A stretch of 64,000 nucleotides of DNA from Micromonospora humi (GTDB lineage Bacteria > Actinomycetota > Actinomycetes > Mycobacteriales > Micromonosporaceae), in contig NZ_FMDM01000020.1 of the NCBI RefSeq assembly GCF_900090105.1, forward strand, positions 37,092-101,091. Reading direction: 5' to 3'. Below the pieces are notes generated by a model. The model saw nothing but the letters and a program-made list of their open reading frames with translations. It did no database searches and had not been told where the DNA came from. Positions 47,460-57,457 of this stretch are shown in pieces. Each line of letters opens with the position of its first letter. Position 1 is the stretch's first letter. Both the position numbers and the translations under genes were made by a program.

Positions 47460-48683
47460 TCAGGGCAGCAGGTCACGCACCACCGCGTCGGCCAGCAGCC
47501 GGCCGCGCAGCGTGAGCACGGCCCGACCCTCGGCGTACGCCCCGGCGTCGAGCAGCCCGCCCGCGCGGGCCCGCTCGGCGCCGGCGCGGCCGGCGGTGTC
47601 CAGCACGTCCAGCGGCAGCCCGGAGGCGAGCCGCAGCCGCAGCATCACGTCCTCCGTGTGCTGCTCGTCGCCGGTGAGCCGCTCCCGGGCCAGCGCGGGC
47701 GACGCGCCGGCCGCCAGCCGCTCCGCGTACGCCGCCGGGTGCTTGACGTTCCACCAGCGCACGCCGCCGACGTGGCTGTGCGCCCCCGGGCCCAGGCCCC
47801 ACCAGTCGGCGCCGGTCCAGTAGAGCAGGTTGTGCCGGCACGCCGCCGCCTCGGACCGGGCCCAGTTGGACACCTCGTACCAGGAGAAACCGGCCGCGTG
47901 CAGCGCCGCCTCCGCGGCCAGGTAGCGGTCCGCCGCCACGTCGTCGGACGGGTACGGCAGCTCGCCCCGGCGCATCCGCGCGGCCAGCCGGGTGCCGTCC
48001 TCCACGATCAGGGCGTACGCGCTGACGTGGTCCACCCCCGCCTCGACCACCTGGGCCAGCGAGGCGGCGAAGTCGTCCGCCGTCTCCCCCGGCGTGCCGT
48101 AGATCAGGTCCAGGTTCACGTGCTCGAAGCCGGCGTCCCGCGCCTCCCGCGCGGCGGCGACCGCCCGGCCGGCGCTGTGCCGCCGGTCGAGCACCGCGAG
48201 CACCCCCGGCGCGGCCGACTGCATGCCCAGCGAGATCCGGGTGTAGCCGGCCGCGCGCAGCGTCTTCAGCGACTCCGGGGTCACCGACTCGGGGTTGGCC
48301 TCGGTGGTCACCTCGACGTCCGCCGCCAGCCCCCAGGTGCGGTCGATGCCGTCGAGAATCCGGGCCAGGTCGTCGGCGGGCAGCAGGGTGGGGGTGCCAC
48401 CGCCGACGAAGACCGTGTCCACCCGCGGCGGCGGGGAGTCGCCCAGCACCCGGGCGGCGAGCGCCAGCTCGGCCAGCACGCTGTCGGCGTACGTCTCCCG
48501 GCTCACCCCGCCGCCCAGCTCGGCGGCGGTGTACGTGTTGAAGTCGCAGTAACCGCACCGGCTGGCGCAGAACGGGACGTGCACGTACACCCCGAAGCCG
48601 CGGGCGCCGACGGCGCGGCGGGCGGCAGCGGGCAGCGACCCGTCGCGCGGGACGGGTTCACCTTCTGGAAGGACGCCGGGCAT
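47460..48683 (-). CDS. hemW: Heme chaperone HemW (radical SAM, coproporphyrinogen III oxidase-like)
   Basis: A 407-residue radical SAM protein. The cluster-binding motif CxxxCxxC is at C39, C43, C46 (FCASRCGYCDF). GGGTPTLL follows at the SAM-binding glycines, and the HemW C-terminal domain holds WWGLGPGAHSH. HemW differs from HemN and acts in heme insertion. The ATG at 48683 is 20 nt from the divergent enoyl-CoA hydratase start. Its position near hrcA matches M. tuberculosis. Confidence 0.94.
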   Translation of the reverse strand: MPGVLPEGEPVPRDGSLPAAARRAVGARGFGVYVHVPFCASRCGYCDFNTYTAAELGGGVSRETYADSVLAELALAARVLGDSPPPRVDTVFVGGGTPTLLPADDLARILDGIDRTWGLAADVEVTTEANPESVTPESLKTLRAAGYTRISLGMQSAAPGVLAVLDRRHSAGRAVAAAREARDAGFEHVNLDLIYGTPGETADDFAASLAQVVEAGVDHVSAYALIVEDGTRLAARMRRGELPYPSDDVAADRYLAAEAALHAAGFSWYEVSNWARSEAAACRHNLLYWTGADWWGLGPGAHSHVGGVRWWNVKHPAAYAERLAAGASPALARERLTGDEQHTEDVMLRLRLASGLPLDVLDTAGRAGAERARAGGLLDAGAYAEGRAVLTLRGRLLADAVVRDLLP

Positions 48684-48702
48684 GGCCACTAGTGTGCCCG
48701 GC

Positions 48703-49488
48703 ATGACCTCTCCGGACGCTCTCGTGCGGGTCGCCACGGCCCGTGGGGTGACCACCCTCACCCTGGACAGCCCGCACAACCGCAACGCGCTCTCCACCCC
48801 GCTGATGACCCAGCTGCTGGCCGGGCTGGCCGCGGCGGTCGCCGACGACGCGGTCCGGGCGATAGTGCTGGACCACACCGGCCCGGTGTTCTGCTCCGGC
48901 GCCGACCTGAAGGAGACCGCCGCCGCGTACGCCGGCGGGTCGGTGCCGGCCGGGATGCTCGGCGACGTGCTGGTCGCCGTGCGGGAGTGCCCGAAGCCGG
49001 TGCTGGCGAAGGTGGCCGGGCCGGCCCGGGCCGGCGGGCTGGGCCTGATCGCCGCCGCCGACCTGGCGGTCTGCGCCGAGGCGGCCACGTTCGCGTTCAC
49101 CGAGGTGCGGATCGGCGTGATCCCGGCGGTCATCTCGGCGACCGTGCTGCCCCGGCTGAGCCCGCGGGCCGCCGCCGAGCTCTACCTGACCGGCGACACC
49201 TTCGACGGGCGTCGGGCCGCCGAGATCGGCCTGGTCACCGCCGCGGTGCCGGCGGAGGGGCTGGACGACGCCGTGGCGCGCCTCTGCGCCTCGCTGGTGA
49301 AGGGGGCGCCGACCGCGCTGGCCGGGGCGAAGGAACTGCTGCGCCGGCCGGCCGCGACCGATCTGCGGGCGGAGATCGCCGAGTTGGCGGCGCTCTCCAC
49401 CGGGTACTTCCTCTCCGCCGAGGGGCGGGAGGGGGTGCTCGCGTTCCGCGAGAAGCGCCCCGCCGCGTGGGTGCCCGCCGGAGAATGA
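48703..49488 (+). CDS. Enoyl-CoA hydratase/isomerase family protein
   Basis: A 261-residue crotonase-fold protein. SPHNRNALSTPLMTQLL is the N-terminal signature, FCSGADLKE the oxyanion-hole loop, and GPARAGGLGLIAAADLAVCAEAATFAFTEVRIGVIPAVIS the second loop. The two catalytic Glu residues of typical hydratases are replaced in part, so the exact reaction is uncertain. A TAGTGT hexamer 7 nt before the ATG suggests a leaderless transcript. Followed by a GGGGGCCCC-type repeat. Confidence 0.85.
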   Translation: MTSPDALVRVATARGVTTLTLDSPHNRNALSTPLMTQLLAGLAAAVADDAVRAIVLDHTGPVFCSGADLKETAAAYAGGSVPAGMLGDVLVAVRECPKPVLAKVAGPARAGGLGLIAAADLAVCAEAATFAFTEVRIGVIPAVISATVLPRLSPRAAAELYLTGDTFDGRRAAEIGLVTAAVPAEGLDDAVARLCASLVKGAPTALAGAKELLRRPAATDLRAEIAELAALSTGYFLSAEGREGVLAFREKRPAAWVPAGE

Positions 49489-49541
49489 AAGGCGGGGCCC
49501 CTTCTTAACGTATTCGGTATAGGCGGGGGCCCCTTTTAACA
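49488..49541. repeat. GGGGGCCCC-type intergenic palindromic repeat, copy 4
   Basis: It begins AAAGGCGGGGCCCCTTCTTAA, reads through CGTATTCGGTATAGGC and ends GGGGGCCCCTTTTAAC, directly after the enoyl-CoA hydratase stop. It may end transcription as well. Confidence 0.8.
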
Positions 49542-49642
49542 GCGACCCGTCACGGGGCGGTGACGCGGCGGCGAGCAGGCCGGTCGGCCGAGTCGGGAAG
49601 CGGTGCCGGCGACGTACGCTGGTCGGACTGTCGGGACTGGGG

Positions 49643-50503
49643 GTGCTGGTGCGGACGCGAGCGTCGATCGTGGCATCTGGTGTGGTGGTGTGTGTACTGG
49701 CCCTGCTCGCGATCTGGTTCGTGACCAAGCAGTTCGGTCACCACCTGCGGCTGCCGCTGGCCAGCCGGACCTGCACCGTGCAGGCCGACGGTGAGGTGGT
49801 GCTCGGCGCCGACCAGATGGCCAACGCGGCCACCATCGCGGCCATCGGCATGCAGCGCGGAATGCCCGAACGGGCCGTGGTGGTGGCGCTGGCCACCGCC
49901 TACCAGGAGTCGCACCTGCGCAACATCGCCCACGGCGACCGCGACTCGCTCGGCCTGTTCCAGCAGCGCCCCAGCCAGGGCTGGGGCACCCCGGAGGAGA
50001 TCCGCGACCCGCGCTACGCGGCGCGGAAGTTCTACGCCGCGCTGAAGAAGGTCAAGGGCTGGCAGGACATGCGGGTCACCGAGGCCGCGCAGCGGGTGCA
50101 GCGGTCGGCCTACCCCGAGGCGTACGAGAAGTGGGCGGACGAGTCGGAGGTCCTCAGCCGCGCGCTGCTCGGCTCGGCGACCGGCGCGGTGGCCTGCACG
50201 GTCGGGTCGACGCCGACCATGCGCGGGCCGGCCGCGGCCAGCGCGGCGCTGGAGGGCCTGACGCTCGACTGGGGGCTGCCCCGGCTGACCGCGGCGGCGA
50301 ACCTGACCGGGCTGACGGTGCCGGCCAGCGACGACCGCAACGGCTGGCGGTACGCACACTGGCTGGTCTCACACGCCGACGACCACGGCGTGAAGTCGGT
50401 CCGCTTCGGCAGCCTGGAGTGGACGGCCGAGCAGGGCACCTGGGCCCGGGTGAAGGGCGACCCGACGACACAGGTGCTGGCCGAGGTCTTCGCCGACACC
50501 TGA
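49643..50503 (+). CDS. Membrane-anchored lysozyme-fold (lytic transglycosylase-like) protein
   Basis: A 286-residue protein. One N-terminal membrane segment (IVASGVVVCVLALLAIWFV) is followed by an extracytoplasmic domain with IAAIGMQRGMPERAVVVALATAYQESHLRN, where E89 stands at the place of a transglycosylase catalytic Glu. DSLGLFQQRPSQGWGTPEEI matches the next lysozyme-fold motif, and KFYAALKKVKGWQDM the helix after it. A C-terminal domain (about 200-286) resembles actinobacterial peptidoglycan-associated proteins. Probably acts on or binds cell-wall glycan. GTG start; the second in-frame GTG two codons on is possible. Confidence 0.8.
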   Translation: MLVRTRASIVASGVVVCVLALLAIWFVTKQFGHHLRLPLASRTCTVQADGEVVLGADQMANAATIAAIGMQRGMPERAVVVALATAYQESHLRNIAHGDRDSLGLFQQRPSQGWGTPEEIRDPRYAARKFYAALKKVKGWQDMRVTEAAQRVQRSAYPEAYEKWADESEVLSRALLGSATGAVACTVGSTPTMRGPAAASAALEGLTLDWGLPRLTAAANLTGLTVPASDDRNGWRYAHWLVSHADDHGVKSVRFGSLEWTAEQGTWARVKGDPTTQVLAEVFADT

Positions 50504-50514
50504 TCGGCCCGCGG

Positions 50515-51345
50515 TCAGCCCTTCACCGCGCCCGCCACGAGCCCGGAGACCATCCGGCGCTGGACCAGCAGGAAGAACACGATCACCGGCAGGGTGAACA
50601 GGGTGGACGCGGCCATCACCGAACCCCAGGCGGTGTCGTCCCGCCCGAAGAAGAACGTCATCGCCACCGGCAGCGTGTACTTCTGCTGGTCGTTGATGAA
50701 GGTCAGCGCGAAGATCAGCTCGTTCCAGGCGGTGATGAAGGAGAAGATGCTGGTGGCCACCAGGCCCGGCGCGACGAGCGGGAAGAGCACCTTGCGGAAG
50801 GTCTGCGCCCGGCTGGCCCCGTCGATCGCCGCGGCCTCCTCCAGCTCCTTCGGCACCGCCGCCACGAAGCCGCGCAGCATCCAGACCGCGAACGGCAGCG
50901 AGAAGCCCAGGTAGGTGAGGATCAGGCTGGGCAGCGTGTTGTAGAGCCCCAGCCGCTGGATCATCAGGAACAGCGGGATGACCAGCGCCTCCAGCGGGAT
51001 CATCTGCACCACCAGGAGCAGGATCAGGAAGCTGGTGCGCAGTGTGAACCGGAACCGGGCCACCGCGGTCGCGGCGAGCAGCGCGACCAACCCGCTCAGC
51101 AGCACGGTGGCCACCGCGACCAGCACGCTGTTGAGGAAGAAGTCGAGGAACGTCACGCCCGGGATCAGGTTGCCGGTGAGGATCTCCCGGTAGTGCTCCA
51201 GGGTGGGCTCCGCCGGCACCGGGCGCGGCGTGGCGGAGAAGATCTCCCGGTTGGGCTTGAGCGAGGTCGCGATCATCCAGTAGACGGGGAACGCGGCGAA
51301 GAGCGCGACCAGCAGGCCGGCCCCGTTGAGCGCGAGCTTCTTCAC
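50515..51345 (-). CDS. Carbohydrate ABC transporter permease (MalG-like)
   Basis: A 276-residue permease with six transmembrane helices. The EAA loop EEAAAIDGASRAQTFRKVLFPLVAPG is complete. The GTG start overlaps the stop of the upstream permease (GTGA), with AGGAGGACGA upstream. Third gene of the sugar importer operon; no ATPase gene is adjacent, so it probably uses a shared MsiK-type ATPase encoded elsewhere. Confidence 0.93.
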   Translation of the reverse strand: MKKLALNGAGLLVALFAAFPVYWMIATSLKPNREIFSATPRPVPAEPTLEHYREILTGNLIPGVTFLDFFLNSVLVAVATVLLSGLVALLAATAVARFRFTLRTSFLILLLVVQMIPLEALVIPLFLMIQRLGLYNTLPSLILTYLGFSLPFAVWMLRGFVAAVPKELEEAAAIDGASRAQTFRKVLFPLVAPGLVATSIFSFITAWNELIFALTFINDQQKYTLPVAMTFFFGRDDTAWGSVMAASTLFTLPVIVFFLLVQRRMVSGLVAGAVKG

Positions 51346-52331
51346 GACTCGTCCTCCTGCCGGAGCACCATGCGGACGTACAGGGCGGTGACCACGAGCA
51401 GGATCACGGTGAGGATGACGGCGATCGCGGAGCCGAGGCCGTACTTGGGCGGCGGCGAGAACGCCTCCGCGTACGAGTAGATCGACAGCATGAACGTCGA
51501 CCGGTCCTGGGTGCCACCGGCCAGCACGAACTGCTGGGTGAAGACCTTGAAGTCCCAGATCGTGGAGAGCACCACGAGGATCCCGAAGACCGGCCGCAGC
51601 ATCGGGAACGTGACCGACCAGAAGACCCGCCACGGGCCGGCGCCGTCGACCCGGGCCGCCTCCTGCAACTCGCTCGGCACGCTCTTGAGCCCGGCCAGCA
51701 CGCTCACCGCGATGAACGGGAACGAGTGCCAGACCACCACCAGCGTCAGGATGCCGAAGAACAGCAGCGGGTCGTTGAACCAGCCGTAGCCGGTCCAGTC
51801 GCTGCGCCCGAACAGGGTGGTGGAGAGGCCGTCGGGGAGCTTGTTGAACAGCCAGGTGACCAGGCCGCTCGTGTCGTCGAAGATCCATTTCCAGACGATG
51901 GTGCCGGTGAGCGCCGGGGTGGCCCAGGCGAGCATCACGCAGCTCGCCACGAACGTGGCCATCTTCTTGCCGAGCCGGTTGAGCAGCAGCCCGACCAGGG
52001 TGCCGAGCACCATGGTCAGCGCCACGTTGGCGACCGCGAAGAGCACGGTGTTGCGCAACACCGTACGGAAGAACGGGTCGCCGAGGATCTGCGCGTAGTT
52101 GGCCAGGCCGACCCACGGCCACTCGCGGTCCCCCCGGAGCTGTCGGACGCTGTCCAGCTTGTAGAAGGACATCATCACGACCTGGCCGAGCGGCCAGAGC
52201 AGGAGCACGGCGATGATCGCCAGGCAGGGCAGGAGCAGCAGGTACGGGAGGCGGTCCACCTTTCGGCGGGGCCGCCGCGCGGGGTTCTCCCGCGCGGCGG
52301 CCTCGTCGGTGGCCTTGGTCAGCGTGGTCAC
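51342..52331 (-). CDS. Carbohydrate ABC transporter permease (MalF-like)
   Basis: A 329-residue permease. A cytoplasmic N-terminus (TKATDEAAARENPARRPRRKVDR) is followed by six membrane helices and an EAA loop QEAARVDGAGPWRVFWSVTFPMLRP. Pairs with the downstream MalG-like permease to form the channel. Overlaps the binding-protein stop and the next permease start by 4 nt each, so the three genes are tightly coupled. Confidence 0.93.
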   Translation of the reverse strand: MTTLTKATDEAAARENPARRPRRKVDRLPYLLLLPCLAIIAVLLLWPLGQVVMMSFYKLDSVRQLRGDREWPWVGLANYAQILGDPFFRTVLRNTVLFAVANVALTMVLGTLVGLLLNRLGKKMATFVASCVMLAWATPALTGTIVWKWIFDDTSGLVTWLFNKLPDGLSTTLFGRSDWTGYGWFNDPLLFFGILTLVVVWHSFPFIAVSVLAGLKSVPSELQEAARVDGAGPWRVFWSVTFPMLRPVFGILVVLSTIWDFKVFTQQFVLAGGTQDRSTFMLSIYSYAEAFSPPPKYGLGSAIAVILTVILLVVTALYVRMVLRQEDES

Positions 52332-53620
52332 TTGGCGTTGAGGATGCTTTCCATTTCGGTGGCCGCGTCGGCGGTTGCCTTCTCGACCGACTTCTGGCCC
52401 TTGATGACCGAGCTGTTCATCGCCTGGGTCACCGTCTTGGTGCGGCTGACCTCGACCCACTTGGGGGTGAGCGGGGTCAGCTTGGTGTTCTGGATGGCGG
52501 TGGCGAACGCGGCCATCACCTTGTCGTCGGCGTAGTTGCCGCCGCTGACCAGGTCCTTGTAGACCGGGAAGAAGCCGAGGCTGGAGGCGAACTCCTGGTC
52601 CTTCTGCTTGCTCAGCAGCACGGTCGTGTAGTCCCAGGCCAGGGCCTGCCGCTCGCTGTCCTTCCAGACCGCGATGTCGGAGCCACCGGCGAACGCCGGG
52701 GCGGCCTTGCCGTCCGGGCCGGGGATCGGGAACGTGCCCCAGACCTTCTCGATGTCGGGGTTGTCCTTCTTCATCGCGCCGCCCTGCCAGCTACCGGCGA
52801 ACGCCATGGCGGCCTTGCCGGTGGCGAACTGGGTGCGGGCATCGACCTCGTTCCAGCCGGCCGAGGCGGGCGGGGCGACCTTGTGCACGGTCACCAGGTC
52901 GGTCCAGAACTTGACCGCCTTCTGCGCCTCGGGCGTGTTGTAGCCGGACTTCCAGCTGTCGCCGTCCTTGGTGGCGATCTCGCCGCCGGCGCCCCAGAGG
53001 AAGGAGTAGAACGGCAGCTCCGAGTTGCCGGGGAGGGCGATGCCGTAGGTGCCGGGCTTCTTGGCCTGGACGGTCTTGGCGGCGGCGACCATCTCGTCCC
53101 AGTTCGTCGGCGGCTTCACGCCGGCCTCGGCGAACCAGTCGGTGCGGTAGTAGACGGCGCGCACGCCGGCGTACCACGGCACGCCGTACTGCTTGCCGTC
53201 GAGCTGGGCGTTCTTCACCAGGTCGGGCAGGATGTCCTTGCCCTCGGACCAGCCGTTGAACTTGTCCGTGACGTCGGCGAGCGCCTCCTGGGCCGCCCAG
53301 CCCTGGGTCTCGGTGTTGCCCAGCTCGGTGACGTCCGGGCCCTCTCCACCGGCCAGCGCGGCCTGGAACTTCTTCGGCGCCTCGAGCCAGGGAATGTACT
53401 GCACCACGACGTCGGTCTCGGGGTGCTTCTTCTTGAACTCCGCCTCGACCGTGTCGAGGAACGCGGTCTGGGCGTCGCCGCCCTCGCCCATCATCCAGAC
53501 CGTCAGCTTGCTGTTGTCGGCGGCCTTGTCGTCGTCGCCGGAGCCACCGCAACCGGTCAGCACCAGCGCGGCCGACGCCACGATGGCGGTGACCGGAGCC
53601 AGCCGCTTCCACCTGTTCAC
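52328..53620 (-). CDS. Extracellular sugar-binding lipoprotein of an ABC importer
   Basis: A 430-residue family 1 solute-binding protein. The lipoprotein signal ends LVLTGC with C24. Landmarks are KLTVWMMGEGGDAQTAF, GGEGPDVTELGNTETQGW, QYGVPWYAGVRAVYYRTDWFAEAGVKPPTNWDEM and WGAGGEI. The overall look is that of actinobacterial oligosaccharide-binding proteins, possibly for chitobiose or another beta-linked sugar, but the substrate is not proven. First gene of the operon, with an operator/promoter just upstream. Start GTG with GAGGGAGA upstream. Confidence 0.92.
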   Translation of the reverse strand: MNRWKRLAPVTAIVASAALVLTGCGGSGDDDKAADNSKLTVWMMGEGGDAQTAFLDTVEAEFKKKHPETDVVVQYIPWLEAPKKFQAALAGGEGPDVTELGNTETQGWAAQEALADVTDKFNGWSEGKDILPDLVKNAQLDGKQYGVPWYAGVRAVYYRTDWFAEAGVKPPTNWDEMVAAAKTVQAKKPGTYGIALPGNSELPFYSFLWGAGGEIATKDGDSWKSGYNTPEAQKAVKFWTDLVTVHKVAPPASAGWNEVDARTQFATGKAAMAFAGSWQGGAMKKDNPDIEKVWGTFPIPGPDGKAAPAFAGGSDIAVWKDSERQALAWDYTTVLLSKQKDQEFASSLGFFPVYKDLVSGGNYADDKVMAAFATAIQNTKLTPLTPKWVEVSRTKTVTQAMNSSVIKGQKSVEKATADAATEMESILNAK

Positions 53621-53668
53621 GCCATATCTCCCTCAGGGCCGTTTGGCACTAACCTTCTCCGCCGCACC

Positions 53669-53686
53669 TTAGTAGGAAAATTTCCT
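53669..53686 (-). promoter_or_regulatory. Operator overlapping the promoter of the sugar ABC operon
   Basis: The 13-mer AGGAAAATTTCCT (53674-53686) is a perfect palindrome around its central base in a GC-rich background. Read on the minus strand it abuts TACTAA (53669-53674), a good -10, so a bound repressor would block the promoter. The style resembles sites of ROK- or LacI-type sugar regulators; the actual protein is not in this window. Confidence 0.65.
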
Positions 53687-53790
53687 TTACAACAGGGGGA
53701 GTTCGCGGCGGGCGGCCGAGGCGACCGTATCGCAGCCGAAGGCCCGGGCGGCAGGGGTGCCGTCCGGGCAGGTCAGAGCGGGGGTACGCA

Positions 53791-53823
53791 GACGGGCGCC
53801 CGGCCGTCGGCCGGGCGCCCGTC
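53791..53823 (-). terminator. Terminator hairpin after the first GlsB-like gene
   Basis: Arms GACGGGCGCCCGGCC and GGCCGGGCGCCCGTC pair perfectly around a 3-nt loop, 18 nt past the stop. Almost the same hairpin follows the second paralogue, as part of the same tandem duplication. Confidence 0.8.
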
Positions 53824-53840
53824 GAGCTGTGGTGCGGGGG

Positions 53841-54125
53841 TCAGTAGCGCGAGACGCCGCGCCGGCGGCCGACACCGGCCACCAGGGCCACACCGATGGC
53901 GGCGAAGAGCACCTGCAGCATCAGCTCACGCCAGTCGATGCCGGCGGTCTCGGCGAAGCCGGAGGCCCGGGCGACGATCGTGCCCAGCAGCGCGGCGCCG
54001 ACGCCGATCAGCATGTGCAGCCACATCGGCATGTTCTGCCGGCCCGGCACGACCAGCCGGCCCAGCGCGCCGACGATCAGACCAACGACCAGCGCGGTGA
54101 TGATGCCCCAAACGGTGAGCTCCAT
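53841..54125 (-). CDS. GlsB/YeaQ/YmgE-family (transglycosylase-associated) membrane protein, copy 1
   Basis: A 94-residue protein with three transmembrane helices. GIITALVVGLIVGALGRLVVPGRQNMP is the family signature, and LLGTIVARASGFAETAGIDW and QVLFAAIGVALVAGVGRRRGV complete it. Such proteins respond to envelope or osmotic stress in some bacteria; the biochemical role is unknown. It differs at only a few positions from the copy 533 nt away. GGAGGAGGGCGACC precedes the ATG. Confidence 0.88.
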   Translation of the reverse strand: MELTVWGIITALVVGLIVGALGRLVVPGRQNMPMWLHMLIGVGAALLGTIVARASGFAETAGIDWRELMLQVLFAAIGVALVAGVGRRRGVSRY

Positions 54126-54151
54126 GGTCGCCCTCCTCCTTCGGATCTTGT

Positions 54152-54167
54152 CACACGAGTTCGTGTG
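54152..54167 (-). promoter_or_regulatory. Palindrome in the leader of GlsB-like copy 1
   Basis: CACACGAGTTCGTGTG has perfect 7-bp arms, 27 nt before the ATG. Copy 2 has CGCAC-N5-GTGCG (54684-54698) at the same relative place. The conserved pairing with changed sequence points to a structured leader or operator. Confidence 0.5.
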
Positions 54168-54256
54168 GTTTCTGTCGTGACCGCTAAGTTCCCGACCCGT
54201 CAAAATCCCAAACCGACTCCGGTGACGAATTGTTCGAACCGGCCCTGAGCTGCTGC

Positions 54257-54305
54257 TTAGTCCGCAAAAGCCCGCTGGGCGCGGCATCGCGCGGACTAAC
54301 GGGCT
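54257..54305. other. Interleaved inverted repeats with pseudoknot topology
   Basis: TTAGTCCGC (54257-54265) pairs with GCGGACTAA (54291-54299), and AGCCCG (54269-54274) pairs with CGGGCT (54300-54305). The A-B-A'-B' order allows an H-type pseudoknot or two alternative hairpins. It lies between the two GlsB-like genes, beside the terminator of copy 2. Confidence 0.45.
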
Positions 54306-54320
54306 TCAATGCGCAAACGC

Positions 54321-54356
54321 CGACGGGCGCCCGGCCGGTGGGCCGGGCGCCCGTCG
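54321..54356 (-). terminator. Terminator hairpin after the second GlsB-like gene
   Basis: Arms CGACGGGCGCCCGGCC and GGCCGGGCGCCCGTCG pair perfectly around a 4-nt loop, 18 nt past the stop. Homologous to the hairpin after copy 1. Confidence 0.8.
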
Positions 54357-54373
54357 AGGCGCGTGCTGCGCGA

Positions 54374-54658
54374 TCAGTGGTGGGTGACGCCGCGCCGGCG
54401 GCCGACACCGGCCACCAGGGCCACACCGATGGCGGCGAAGAGGACCTGCAGCAGCAGCTCACGCCAGTCGATGCCGGCGGTCTCGGCGAAGCCGGAGGCC
54501 CGGGCGACGATGGTGCCGAGCAGCGCGGCGCCGACGCCGATGACCATGTGCAGCCAGATCGGCATGTTCTGCCGGCCCGGCACGACCAGCCGGCCCAGCG
54601 CGCCGACGATCAGGCCGACGATCAGCGCGGTGATGATGCCCCAGACGGTGAGCTCCAC
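54374..54658 (-). CDS. GlsB/YeaQ/YmgE-family membrane protein, copy 2
   Basis: A 94-residue protein with the same three-helix layout and nearly the same sequence as copy 1; differences are conservative (V/I, M/I, M/L) apart from the last residues (THH versus SRY). GTG start with GGAGG 7 nt upstream. The upstream segment GGTCGGGCACTTAGCGG on the minus strand is shared with copy 1, so the promoter was duplicated too. Function as for copy 1. Confidence 0.88.
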   Translation of the reverse strand: MELTVWGIITALIVGLIVGALGRLVVPGRQNMPIWLHMVIGVGAALLGTIVARASGFAETAGIDWRELLLQVLFAAIGVALVAGVGRRRGVTHH

Positions 54659-54891
54659 GATCGGTCCTCCAAATAAGCGGTTTCGCACGTTCTGTGCGGT
54701 TGCTGTCGTGACCGCTAAGTGCCCGACCGGCCGAAAATCGAAACCGCCCCCAACCCCGCCGATCCGGCCGTCGACCGCCCCGCCGAACGAATCCGCAGGT
54801 GGGAGCGCTGTCAGAAGCTGAAAAATTCCTGAGTACGCGAACCGGCCGGCACCCCGCGCAGGGGTACCGGCCGGTCGAGAGGCCCCGGTGG

Positions 54892-56769
<1,878 letters not shown>

Positions 56770-56865
56770 AGCGGTCCGTTCTGGTCGGCTGACGTGAGCG
56801 GGCCGGCGTGGCGCCGGCCCCCCTCTATGCTCCCACGCCGTCCGGGCCGCGCCCGGGCTCCCCCG

Positions 56866-57402
56866 TCACTCCGCCGGCGGCTCGACGAAGAGCGCGGCCA
56901 GCCTCGGCAGCCGCCGACGGGCCTCCTCCTCGTCGTCGAAGTCCCAGAAGTCGTTCAGGTCGGGCACCGGCACCGGATCACGCTCGGCGGGCAACTCGGC
57001 CGCGGTGGCCTTCCGGTAGGCCTCCCACGGCACCGACAGCATCCGCTCGCACTCGAACTCCTCACCGCTGAGCGCGGCGGCCCGCACCCCGGGCAGCTCG
57101 GCCAGCGAGTCCGGCTCGCCGACCGCCCGCGCGAAGACGGCCCGACCCTGCGTCATCAGCCAGCCCCGGAAGTATTCGAAGCCGTCGTCCGAGGCGCCGC
57201 CGTTGATCAGGTAGGCCGCGCCCCACAGGTCGACCCGGTAGGAGGCGGCGATCACCCGCCGCTGATGGTGGGCGTACCCGACGATCTCCTCGGGGTCGCG
57301 CTCGGCCAGCAGCGCGACCGCCCGGGCGGCGACCGCGTCGGCCTCTCCCCCGGCCCCGGCCCGGGCCTGGTCGATCAACTGCCAGAACTCCTCGGTCCTC
57401 AT
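56866..57402 (-). CDS. DUF4240 domain protein
   Basis: A 178-residue protein matching DUF4240: MRTEEFWQLIDQARAGA at the start, then AHHQRRVIAASYRVDLWGAAYLINGGASDDGFEYFRGWLMTQGRAVFARAV and FECERMLSVPWEAYRK. Function unknown; related to WGR/DUF4240 proteins common in Streptomyces. Divergent from the phosphotransferase gene with 55 nt between starts. Confidence 0.82.
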   Translation of the reverse strand: MRTEEFWQLIDQARAGAGGEADAVAARAVALLAERDPEEIVGYAHHQRRVIAASYRVDLWGAAYLINGGASDDGFEYFRGWLMTQGRAVFARAVGEPDSLAELPGVRAAALSGEEFECERMLSVPWEAYRKATAAELPAERDPVPVPDLNDFWDFDDEEEARRRLPRLAALFVEPPAE

Positions 57403-57457
57403 GGTCGGCAGTCTGGCAGAGCCCACCGACGCGCCGCCGGTGCGGCAGCATGGTGCG

